Position numbers and translations under genes: made by a program. Of a DNA stretch of 29,244 nt, positions 14,526-21,087 are shown in pieces (the first letter of the stretch is position 1; each line of letters opens with the position of its first letter). Origin of the DNA: a virus. The stretch lies in IMG/VR virus record IMGVR_UViG_3300017713_001679, positions 1 through 29,244 of that record. One strand, given 5' to 3'. Below the pieces are notes generated by a model. The model searched no databases. It saw only the letters and a program-made list of their open reading frames with translations, and had not been told where the DNA came from.

Positions 14526-14919
14526 ATAAGTGCATCTCCTCTTGGATATATCTGTTAAGTTCATGATCACCAACATTAGTTGGTACCTCATTTTTATAAA
14601 ACAATCTATAACTGTCGGAACCATATTTGCCAATGCCGTATAATTCAGTGGCATCGTCACCATTCCAACTGCTAAATTGTTTACTCATTTTGTATATTCT
14701 TTCTGCTTTCTTTCTCTGCATTCCTAATGGCTTGAGCATTTTTTCAAGACTTGAAATGTTTGCAGAACTGAGAAGTTCTGTATGTGTGCCCCATTTTTTA
14801 AACAGTTTGGGTAGTACTGCTTTTACTTGTTTGCGATTTGTCTGGTTCAAACAGATCACTCCTACCATGTGTTGCCAAGTATTAGCAACTTGTTGCTGAA
14901 CCATCAAGTCGCTACGCAT
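14515..14919 (-). CDS. MBD4-like HhH-GPD DNA glycosylase
   Basis: A 134-aa DNA glycosylase fold close to the catalytic domain of MBD4 thymine/uracil glycosylases. The signature block is ELYGIGKYGSDSYRLF (92-107), the helix-hairpin-helix. GDHELNRY (117-124) follows, with D118 as the catalytic Asp. The Lys that makes EndoIII a lyase is not at its usual place, so a monofunctional glycosylase is expected. LNQTNRKQV near the N-terminus is the family's first conserved helix. It is shorter than EndoIII and has no Fe-S cysteine cluster. It probably removes T or U from G mismatches, or another altered base. It shares TAATG with the clpP stop. Confidence 0.85.
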   Translation of the reverse strand: MRSDLMVQQQVANTWQHMVGVICLNQTNRKQVKAVLPKLFKKWGTHTELLSSANISSLEKMLKPLGMQRKKAERIYKMSKQFSSWNGDDATELYGIGKYGSDSYRLFYKNEVPTNVGDHELNRYIQEEMHLYGK

Positions 14920-15482
14920 TAGTATAACTCTTCTATCTTGTCACAAATTTTAAGTTTCTTTGCTTCTCTGGCAGATAACCAAACGTCTTGCGGTGGAAGT
15001 AGTATTTCTCTTATTTGCTTTTCACTCATTCCAATACATTTTTTGTAGTGTTCAATCATTCTGTTTGTACTCAATTCAAACTCTTTAACTCTTGCATACA
15101 GTTCATGTTCTTTACCTGCACTGCCCCAACTGTATTGGTGCGAAAGTATTGATGTATTTGGTGTCAATATTCTTTTACCTTTTTTGCCTGCTATAAAGAT
15201 TAAAAATCCACAAGAAGCAATTAATCCTAATCCAACAGTTTTAATTGGTATAGTACTTGCTTTCATCGTGTCAATCAAAGCAAAAGCGGCATGAACGTCT
15301 CCACCTGGTGAATTGATTATGATTGTTAATTGTGGCAATCTTGTGTCCGCTAGGTTGTGATTCATTATCCATTTAAGACAATCTGCACATGAACCCATTG
15401 TGATTTCGTCCATTAAAACATAGACGCCATTGTTTGCCAAGTTGTTTACTGGTTGATTAGGTGCTCCACCTTTTTTAGCCAT
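14919..15482 (-). CDS. clpP: ClpP-like serine protease
   Basis: A 187-aa ClpP-family peptidase. The catalytic triad can be placed at S90 (GLIASCG; usually ASMG), H115 (SILSHQYSWG) and D181 (LKICDKI). The oxyanion motif NSPGGD (57-62) is intact. Cellular ClpP is a barrel that degrades proteins fed by ClpX or ClpA; no unfoldase gene is in this window. Phage ClpP-like proteins may act on virion precursors or use host Clp ATPases. The start is the ATG preceded by GGAG at 6 bases; an in-frame ATG four codons earlier overlaps that site. It overlaps the glycosyltransferase gene by 8 bases. Confidence 0.92.
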   Translation of the reverse strand: MAKKGGAPNQPVNNLANNGVYVLMDEITMGSCADCLKWIMNHNLADTRLPQLTIIINSPGGDVHAAFALIDTMKASTIPIKTVGLGLIASCGFLIFIAGKKGKRILTPNTSILSHQYSWGSAGKEHELYARVKEFELSTNRMIEHYKKCIGMSEKQIREILLPPQDVWLSAREAKKLKICDKIEELY

Positions 15483-16548
15483 TGATATCTCCATATAGTT
15501 GCTTACCGGAAAAATACTTCTCCTGTAATTGTTGTTTTTGTTTCCAAATCTGTGGAATATGTTTTTTATAATTCTGCATCATAAAGTCTATTTTTTCTAC
15601 TAATTGTTTTTTGTGTTTTCTGTATTGTGCAAAATTTTCTGTCCACTCGGAAGGATATTTAAAATCATCTGTTGCCATTTCGGAATAACTCAATCTATCA
15701 GGAATCAAAGGCATTGTATCTACTAAACAACCTTCATACCAACTTATACCCAGTGTTTCTTGTAAATTTGCACTGAACACCATTTTTGCTTCACCTAATA
15801 AATTATGATACTCGTTTTTGCTCAGTTGTTTTTCTTGGCATACTATGAATTCATATTGTGGTAATGCTTCTTTTAAATCATAAAAAATGTCTGGTTGCTT
15901 TTCTGGAGCAACTCTATGTGGAAACAAAATAATATCCTTTTTGTTCATATTTTTATAAGCCGAAAGAGCACCTTCAAGGTATTCCATTGGCCAACCCACT
16001 CTGCAAACTTTAGAACCTTTTGTTGGATTCAATCCTGTGTATTGCTCTATTTCAGGAAAACTTTTTGCCATTAAATCTATGTGAAAGTCTGTGGCATAAA
16101 AATTATTATCAAACACATCGAACATTGCCTGTTCAGTGTTTCTAACCCAAGGTTTATCACCAATCAATCTGCCTAAGAAATCTTGTGGATCATATGAACC
16201 GGCGTGCCACATACCACCTATTTTAATTTTTACTTTTAATAATTCTGCCATATACTTCAATTGCAGTACAGTTGGATTCCATGCATCTGTGTACAAGAAG
16301 TAATCGCCATCTTTTATTTTTCCATCGCAGAACAGTTTACCTATTTGTTGCATTTGATTGGCTTTGTAAACATTTGTGCCTCCAAAGTTCAAGAAAGCAC
16401 CTGGAGTTGTTGCTTGTGGTGTACTGCCTCCACTGATCACTTCTATTTTAGTGTTGGTGTGTCTTTTAAGTTGCAAAGGCAAATACTTCTTCCACTCTTT
16501 GGTGTATCTTGTATCTACTGCTTCTAAATCTACAATATAAATTGTCAT
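15475..16548 (-). CDS. GT-B-type glycosyltransferase
   Basis: A 357-aa glycosyltransferase with a GT-B layout. An N-terminal Rossmann-like acceptor domain (DYFLYTDAWNPTVLQLKYM; GGMWHAGSYD) comes first. The nucleotide-sugar domain follows, with FPHRVAPEKQP (about 219-229), the strand EFIVCQE, and the C-terminal motif QETLGISWYEGCL, which has the paired-Glu spacing of GT4-type enzymes. It has no membrane segment. The acceptor is unknown; DNA, tail protein and host glycan are all possible. It lies in the same transcription unit as queD and clpP, and its ATG overlaps the TGA of a small membrane protein. Confidence 0.8.
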   Translation of the reverse strand: MTIYIVDLEAVDTRYTKEWKKYLPLQLKRHTNTKIEVISGGSTPQATTPGAFLNFGGTNVYKANQMQQIGKLFCDGKIKDGDYFLYTDAWNPTVLQLKYMAELLKVKIKIGGMWHAGSYDPQDFLGRLIGDKPWVRNTEQAMFDVFDNNFYATDFHIDLMAKSFPEIEQYTGLNPTKGSKVCRVGWPMEYLEGALSAYKNMNKKDIILFPHRVAPEKQPDIFYDLKEALPQYEFIVCQEKQLSKNEYHNLLGEAKMVFSANLQETLGISWYEGCLVDTMPLIPDRLSYSEMATDDFKYPSEWTENFAQYRKHKKQLVEKIDFMMQNYKKHIPQIWKQKQQLQEKYFSGKQLYGDING

Positions 16549-16709
16549 CTGTCTTCCATTTGTAATATAAAACTTAATCCGCCAAATAAACAGAATAGTA
16601 AGAAATAGATGTCACTTACTGTCTCGCTTCCACCAAACAGTGGATGAGGCATAGTGATGCTATAACCTACTAAACATAAAAACGCAATGATGCCAGAAAT
16701 AATACTCAA
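16545..16709 (-). CDS. 54-residue membrane protein with TTG start
   Basis: A small gene fills the 160-base gap between queD and the glycosyltransferase. The TTG start lies 6 bases after AAGGAG, which itself overlaps the queD stop codon. The TGA overlaps the ATG of the glycosyltransferase (ATGA). The peptide has two hydrophobic segments (IISGIIAFLCLVGYSI, residues 3-18; IYFLLFCLFGGLSFIL, residues 34-49) joined by a short polar loop (PHPLFGGSETVSD). It is a likely two-pass inner-membrane protein. No family is recognised. It might tether the glycosyltransferase, but only the coupling suggests so. Confidence 0.65.
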   Translation of the reverse strand: MSIISGIIAFLCLVGYSITMPHPLFGGSETVSDIYFLLFCLFGGLSFILQMEDR

Positions 16710-16712
16710 GAA

Positions 16713-17093
16713 CTACTCCTTGTTGTAATATATCTCGCTTCCATTTTCACCGTCTTCACTGACTTCGATTCTAACGTCTCTTCCAGGATATTTTTTAACA
16801 ATTTCTCCATATAAGTCGTCACTCATCATTTCGCAAGATTTATAATCTAATTGTAGTGTCTTTTCAGCATACAATTTTTCTAACCATCTTTTGAATTGAA
16901 TAAATTCTATATCTCTATCGTTGTGAAATACTTCTATTCCTACTTTAAAATGAAATATATGTCTGTGAGGATAGCCTAAAAACGATACATCATATTCATC
17001 ACCTGTTGCTAACTTTGGATCATCCAATGCCGCAGGATATTTGTGAATGCCTTCTTTTCTAAATGTTACCCAAATTAAAGTTTTTTTATTCAT
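16713..17093 (-). CDS. queD: QueD-like 6-pyruvoyltetrahydropterin / 6-carboxytetrahydropterin synthase
   Basis: A 126-aa T-fold enzyme of the QueD/PTPS family, which makes 6-carboxytetrahydropterin from the FolE product. The zinc ligands are H17 (KEGIHKYP), H43 and H45 (PHRHIFHF). E88 (SCEMMSD) and E113 (VSEDGENG) sit where the family has its substrate-anchoring Glu. The catalytic Cys normally between the first His and the HxH is absent; the only Cys is C87, next to E88, so chemistry may differ or the Cys may be replaced. Its own TTGACA-17-TATAAT promoter ends 5 bases before the ATG, there is no ribosome binding site, and the mRNA should be leaderless. It can also be read from the upstream operon. 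Confidence 0.82.
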   Translation of the reverse strand: MNKKTLIWVTFRKEGIHKYPAALDDPKLATGDEYDVSFLGYPHRHIFHFKVGIEVFHNDRDIEFIQFKRWLEKLYAEKTLQLDYKSCEMMSDDLYGEIVKKYPGRDVRIEVSEDGENGSEIYYNKE

Positions 17094-17098
17094 ATTTT

Positions 17099-17130
17099 AT
17101 TATAGCAATTTTAAACGTTGTTGTCAACGT
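17099..17130 (-). promoter_or_regulatory. Consensus sigma70 promoter with inverted repeat over -35
   Basis: TTGACA (17122-17127), 17 bases, then TATAAT (17099-17104): both boxes are perfect. The -10 is only five bases (AAAAT) from the queD ATG, so the transcript should be leaderless. An inverted repeat ACGTTG/CAACGT with a 4-base centre (17115-17130) covers the -35 box and the stop codon region of the upstream gene, and is placed as a repressor operator would be. Confidence 0.85.
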
Positions 17131-17638
17131 CAATAACTGTATCTCCCACATATTCTTCCCAATCTGTATAGTGCATATTATCTGTGATCTCTTTTAAGTT
17201 TTTACTCCAAACTCCACTGTTTGTGAGTCCCCAAGTAATATCATCTATCTTTAGAGTGGTGTTTTTGTTTAATTTGTAAATGTTTGGAATTTTGGCACTG
17301 ATCATTGGCACAAATTTGTCATATTTCATCAAGCCTGATGAATTAACTTTTTCCATGTACTCGATACCAAAGTCTAATGTTACTGCGAAATCTCTGTCGA
17401 GAAGATCTCTCATCATTACAGTCCATTGACTCATTTCTTCATCTGTCTCTGGAGTAAAACTTTGGCTAGTTCCAAAATATATGTGCTTCGCTTTATTGTT
17501 GTTTGCAAGTAGTTCAATTTCTTCTACAGGTCTCACACCAACAACAAACAAAGTAAGTTGACCTTTCATACAAGTATTTTCAATCTCAATACCTGTGAAG
17601 TATGTGACTTGTTTTCTTTTTTGTGTATCTAACACCAT
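17111..17638 (-). CDS. Conserved unidentified protein between QueD and a dehydrogenase, 175 aa
   Basis: A 175-aa soluble protein with no family I can name. Strand-like segments alternate with helices: GQLTLFVVGV (26-35), AKHIYFGTSQSF (49-60), FAVTLDFGIEYMEKV (83-97), KFVPMISAKIP (107-117), TTLKIDDITWG (126-136). This is consistent with a barrel or Rossmann-like fold. No metal or cofactor motif is obvious. It overlaps the dehydrogenase by 10 bases, and its last codons contain the queD -35 box. The position inside the 7-deazaguanine gene group makes it a candidate pathway or tailoring protein. Confidence 0.75.
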   Translation of the reverse strand: MVLDTQKRKQVTYFTGIEIENTCMKGQLTLFVVGVRPVEEIELLANNNKAKHIYFGTSQSFTPETDEEMSQWTVMMRDLLDRDFAVTLDFGIEYMEKVNSSGLMKYDKFVPMISAKIPNIYKLNKNTTLKIDDITWGLTNSGVWSKNLKEITDNMHYTDWEEYVGDTVIDVDNNV

Positions 17639-18528
17639 TCTATATAACCTCTACTGTATCCTGGCTGTCTGTCATTGCCTTCTGCAAAAGCAGATTGCCA
17701 TTCATTATCTCTATTGTAACTTTTTGTCCAAAAATTGTCAACATTTAATTGTCCCGATTCAATCATTTTTACTGCTGTATTCATGCATCTTACAAAGTCT
17801 TTTTGTCTTGGACTAGGAAATACAACTGTAACTGCATTCCAAAGTAATTTGTCAAAGTTAGTAGTGATAGTTTTTGTTTTCTCTGCACCTAATACAATCA
17901 GTCCTTGTGGTTTTAATAGATCCATTTTAAACACTTCATCTCTTGTGTTTAAATCAATTACTATGTCATACTCATTGCCAAATTCTGTTTTAAGTTTATC
18001 ACCCCAACGTTCTTTATTGGATTGTCCTATTACATCTATTTTGAAAAAATAATGTGCTGTAAGATATTGATATACAACCCATGCTAAAAAGCCACTGCCA
18101 ATAATGCAAACTTTGGCATCTTTACTGTGTCTTGTTTCAAATTGCATTTCTTCTTGCATCACAACATTCAAGCCACAAGCAACAGGCTCTACAATATATT
18201 TAGAATCTAAACTAGGAACTTTTACATAAGTGCCTGCATCAGCATTGTAAAAGTCTGCGTATGCAGGTTCTCCTCTTGTGGCAACATAGTCACCAACTGA
18301 TACGTTTGTTACGTCAGCACCTATTTCGAGTACTTCACCTAAACCTTCATGTCCTTGCATATGCAAAGGCAATGGACCGAAGTTGCCATTCATCATGTCA
18401 ATATCACTTCGGCACACACCAGTCTTTTTAGACTTGACTCTTATTTGTGTAGGTTTAATATCAGCAATATCAATACTACCTTCATTAAATTTTCCATTAC
18501 CTTCTGTGTATAATATTCTAGATTGCAT
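17629..18528 (-). CDS. Medium-chain zinc-type dehydrogenase/reductase
   Basis: A 299-aa medium-chain dehydrogenase/reductase, shorter than the usual 340-350. The GroES-like half carries the catalytic zinc ligands C39 (TGVCRSD) and H60-E61 (MQGHEGLGEVLE, then VSVGDYVA), and VEPVACGL (113-120) offers the third ligand. The four-Cys structural zinc lobe is missing. The Rossmann half starts CIIGSGFLAW (141-150), a GxGxxA NAD(P) site. It overlaps the Gfo/Idh/MocA gene by 11 bases. It likely oxidises an alcohol or reduces an aldehyde of unknown identity. A role in changing the 7-deazaguanine side group, or in sugar synthesis, is possible. Confidence 0.85.
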   Translation of the reverse strand: MQSRILYTEGNGKFNEGSIDIADIKPTQIRVKSKKTGVCRSDIDMMNGNFGPLPLHMQGHEGLGEVLEIGADVTNVSVGDYVATRGEPAYADFYNADAGTYVKVPSLDSKYIVEPVACGLNVVMQEEMQFETRHSKDAKVCIIGSGFLAWVVYQYLTAHYFFKIDVIGQSNKERWGDKLKTEFGNEYDIVIDLNTRDEVFKMDLLKPQGLIVLGAEKTKTITTNFDKLLWNAVTVVFPSPRQKDFVRCMNTAVKMIESGQLNVDNFWTKSYNRDNEWQSAFAEGNDRQPGYSRGYIEWC

Positions 18529-19408
18529 TTTCTAATACTGTATGGATGAACAAATCTTGTTTGTTTTGCTCTTTCCAGAACTCCTCATTATTTAGGTTTT
18601 TAATATGGTTTTCAATCATACTTTGGTATGCTTCTTCTGGACAAAGTCCTAATGCATATGATCTAAATTTAATTTTGCCTTTGTACATATGCACGGCAAT
18701 ATCATCTTCTTCGTCAGTTCGCCAAGCAGTGTGAATATTAATCACATTGTTAGGACCAACTAGTTTGAGATACACATTGTCATCCACATCATATATTCCA
18801 TCTTCCTTAACTTGTCCATAATCTGTATCTGTACAGTCTTCTAATCTATACCTTTGCTCCACTTTCTTATCAATCACATTGTATTTTTCATAATCTGTTG
18901 GTGATAGCACAATTAACAAAGACAACATATGGGGAAGCAAGTCACGGGATACTCCACCAAATGCTAAATGCTTATTTGTAAACCAAGTACCTGGACTAGG
19001 AATACGATTGTTGTTTTTCCAATTGAGATCTATAATAGACATCTTGTGACCTAGATTAGTCATATCGCCAATGTTGTCTCTGTACTGATTGTTCTTTGTC
19101 ATCACATACTTTGTTTTCTTATCATGTGTGAGTGCTGTCCATTGTGCAACGTTTTGTACACCAGGCTTTTCAATAAAAACAATTTTCGAATGTCCTGACA
19201 ATGCTTTAGCCAAAGCAAAGTGTGTTCTGTTTGGAGTGCAAATATGTGCAGTATCAAATTGTGGATGGGCATCAATTGCCGTTGTTATTTCAACAAAGTC
19301 AGGCTTTTTAGTTTGATCAGTATCCACAGTGATTATTTCAGCACCCATGGATTCATATATTTTTTTGTATAGTTGCCCGAAACCCAATCCTACAATTAGT
19401 GTTTTCAT
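18518..19408 (-). CDS. Gfo/Idh/MocA-family oxidoreductase
   Basis: A 296-aa NAD(P)-dependent oxidoreductase. The nucleotide site is GLGFGQLY (7-14), the cofactor/catalytic Lys is in IEKPG (79-83; K81), and GGVSRDLLPH (151-160) gives the Asp-x3-His catalytic pair. The layout is that of sugar-dehydrogenase relatives such as inositol or UDP-sugar dehydrogenases. Its product could feed a sugar made for transfer, perhaps by the glycosyltransferase nearby. It begins one base before the end of the preceding 65-aa gene and overlaps the dehydrogenase gene, so it is tightly co-expressed with the modification cluster. Confidence 0.88.
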   Translation of the reverse strand: MKTLIVGLGFGQLYKKIYESMGAEIITVDTDQTKKPDFVEITTAIDAHPQFDTAHICTPNRTHFALAKALSGHSKIVFIEKPGVQNVAQWTALTHDKKTKYVMTKNNQYRDNIGDMTNLGHKMSIIDLNWKNNNRIPSPGTWFTNKHLAFGGVSRDLLPHMLSLLIVLSPTDYEKYNVIDKKVEQRYRLEDCTDTDYGQVKEDGIYDVDDNVYLKLVGPNNVINIHTAWRTDEEDDIAVHMYKGKIKFRSYALGLCPEEAYQSMIENHIKNLNNEEFWKEQNKQDLFIHTVLENAI

Positions 19409-19606
19409 TTAACTGAATAGACTTTTCTGCATTTTGTCAAGTTGCGTTTTCAATGACAACTTAATTTTTTTAAATTTTAACAGCAATGCTTTCCCGTCCC
19501 ATGATCTGTCATAAGAACGTTCTGACTCCATCTGGTCTATTTTTCCTTTGTACCAGTTGTATTCCTTTTCTACTGCTTTTATCTTCTTGCTTCTTACTTT
19601 TGCCAT
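19409..19606 (-). CDS. Small basic helical protein, 65 aa
   Basis: A 65-aa, strongly basic, helical protein (Lys/Arg-rich N-terminus KVRSKKIKAVEKEYN, central WYKGKIDQMESER, and KFKKIKLSLKTQLDK near the end). It may form a coiled coil. The ATG at 19606 has GAGGAGG at ideal spacing, which decides it against a start five codons upstream. It follows the DpdA-like gene by one base. The charge would suit DNA binding or helping the transglycosylase, but no family is recognised. Confidence 0.7.
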   Translation of the reverse strand: MAKVRSKKIKAVEKEYNWYKGKIDQMESERSYDRSWDGKALLLKFKKIKLSLKTQLDKMQKSLFS

Positions 19607-19607
19607 A

Positions 19608-21086
19608 TTATGCCTCCTCAAATAAGTTAGAAAATTGTGTACTTGCGTTCACAGTCTTTTTACCAGTTGCACCTCTAGTTCCAATGATTGACATCCAGAA
19701 TCTAGAAAATTCTTCAATTACCATGTTTGCCTCATCTCTACTGCTTGTGGCAAATACAGCATTTACAATATCTTTAAATGCTACCCTGTCAAATTTCTCT
19801 TCAACCAGCATCTTAGGATTAAGACCTTGATCATATTTCCTATTTGCTTCTTGTACTGCTGAAATGTGTGTCCAAACATTGTGTGCCATTTGTAGTGTAT
19901 AACTGAATGAATCCCAAGAAGTTTTACCTTCGTTGCCCATTTTGTTTAAATCACCAGGCTTGTAACAAGTAATATCTTTCAGCATTAATCTTTTGCTAAC
20001 TGCACTGTCTAAAAATTTATTAAAGATGCCTTTTTCTAATACAGCATCTCTAAACAATTTTGTTTCAGATGAAAATGCTTTATCATCAACACTAGGTTGC
20101 ATTCTGTATGTCCATTTCTTTTTGTCTTCAATTTCTATGTCTGTGTATATTTGTCCATTCGCACTGGCTAAGAATGGAGAAGCACAATCAAATGTAATCA
20201 TAAAGTTTGGATTGTGATACTTTCTGATTGCTCTTTGAACATCTGTTAGTAGCACTGCCCATTCCAATTTACTTGTTCCTAAGAAGTGCATTACATCATG
20301 TACGCCTTTTTCTAACAATCCATCAAATCTCAATGCAACCAGACGTTTTAGTGCCAAGTGTATATCGCACATATTCTGACCACCCATTGCCCAACCATTA
20401 AAGTGTGTGTTTGGATATTTCTTTGGATCACAGTAGTCTTTCATTTGAGAGTACCAATCATCTGCTTGTTGAAAGTTTTCACCTTGCAGTACATTTAAAA
20501 ACTTACAATTACCATTTCTATTTTTCATAAAATAGTCATTGTTTATTTTTGTTCCATCAACTGCTTCTTGATATGAACTTATTTTACTTGCCGCGGCACC
20601 TGCCGGAGAACGCGATACCCATGCCGGAATATCAAGTATCATACCATAGTCCATGTTGCCATCCATAAACGCCAACACTTGTTCACGTTTCTTTTTGGCT
20701 TTAGGACAATTAGGATCTTTCCAATCACCTTCCCAAACGCCTTTACCTATCTGAAATCCACCTGAGTCACCTAGTAGCCAGTTATCATTCCTGTCTCTAT
20801 TTCTAATGATGTCATCTCTCACAGAAAAATGATCCATGTTTAAATCAGCATGACCTGCCGAATATAAATGCCACTTGTAATAGAAATAAGTGTCTTTGGA
20901 CTTCAAATAGTTCATACCTTCAACACCATGTTCAAAGTTCTGCGGAACTCTTTCAGGTTTAATGTAGTCTTCTTGATGTCTTGCTTTACCAAGATCTCTA
21001 GCATAAAAACTGCTCAATGCAGGAAGAAAAGTTGCGTAATCTTTCTGCTTTTCAGTTAAGTTGTCAGTAGGTATAGGTTTATCCAT
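19608..21086 (-). CDS. dpdA: DpdA-like DNA-guanine transglycosylase (TGT fold)
   Basis: A 492-aa relative of tRNA-guanine transglycosylases, of the phage type that exchanges guanine in DNA for a 7-deazaguanine. TGT landmarks appear in order: GDSGGFQIG (106-114; D107 matches the TGT general-base Asp), ILDIPAW (150-156; D152 in the substrate-binding position), VLQGENF (199-205), NGWAMGGQ (230-237) and ITFDCASPF (297-305; D300 as likely nucleophile). The CxCxxC zinc site of tRNA-acting TGTs is not seen, and the extra C-terminal domain fits DNA enzymes. It lies directly after the sliding clamp, one base from its stop and without a clear ribosome binding site, so it is probably coupled to the clamp. 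A tRNA substrate cannot be fully excluded. Confidence 0.85.
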   Translation of the reverse strand: MDKPIPTDNLTEKQKDYATFLPALSSFYARDLGKARHQEDYIKPERVPQNFEHGVEGMNYLKSKDTYFYYKWHLYSAGHADLNMDHFSVRDDIIRNRDRNDNWLLGDSGGFQIGKGVWEGDWKDPNCPKAKKKREQVLAFMDGNMDYGMILDIPAWVSRSPAGAAASKISSYQEAVDGTKINNDYFMKNRNGNCKFLNVLQGENFQQADDWYSQMKDYCDPKKYPNTHFNGWAMGGQNMCDIHLALKRLVALRFDGLLEKGVHDVMHFLGTSKLEWAVLLTDVQRAIRKYHNPNFMITFDCASPFLASANGQIYTDIEIEDKKKWTYRMQPSVDDKAFSSETKLFRDAVLEKGIFNKFLDSAVSKRLMLKDITCYKPGDLNKMGNEGKTSWDSFSYTLQMAHNVWTHISAVQEANRKYDQGLNPKMLVEEKFDRVAFKDIVNAVFATSSRDEANMVIEEFSRFWMSIIGTRGATGKKTVNASTQFSNLFEEA

Positions 21087-21087
21087 A

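Noticed and set aside
8101-16548. 2OG oxygenases plus glycosyltransferase as a 5-hydroxymethyl-base glucosylation system
   Set aside because: The oxygenases look like PF13759 and prolyl-hydroxylase types, not TET/JBP, and no deoxycytidylate hydroxymethylase is present in the window.
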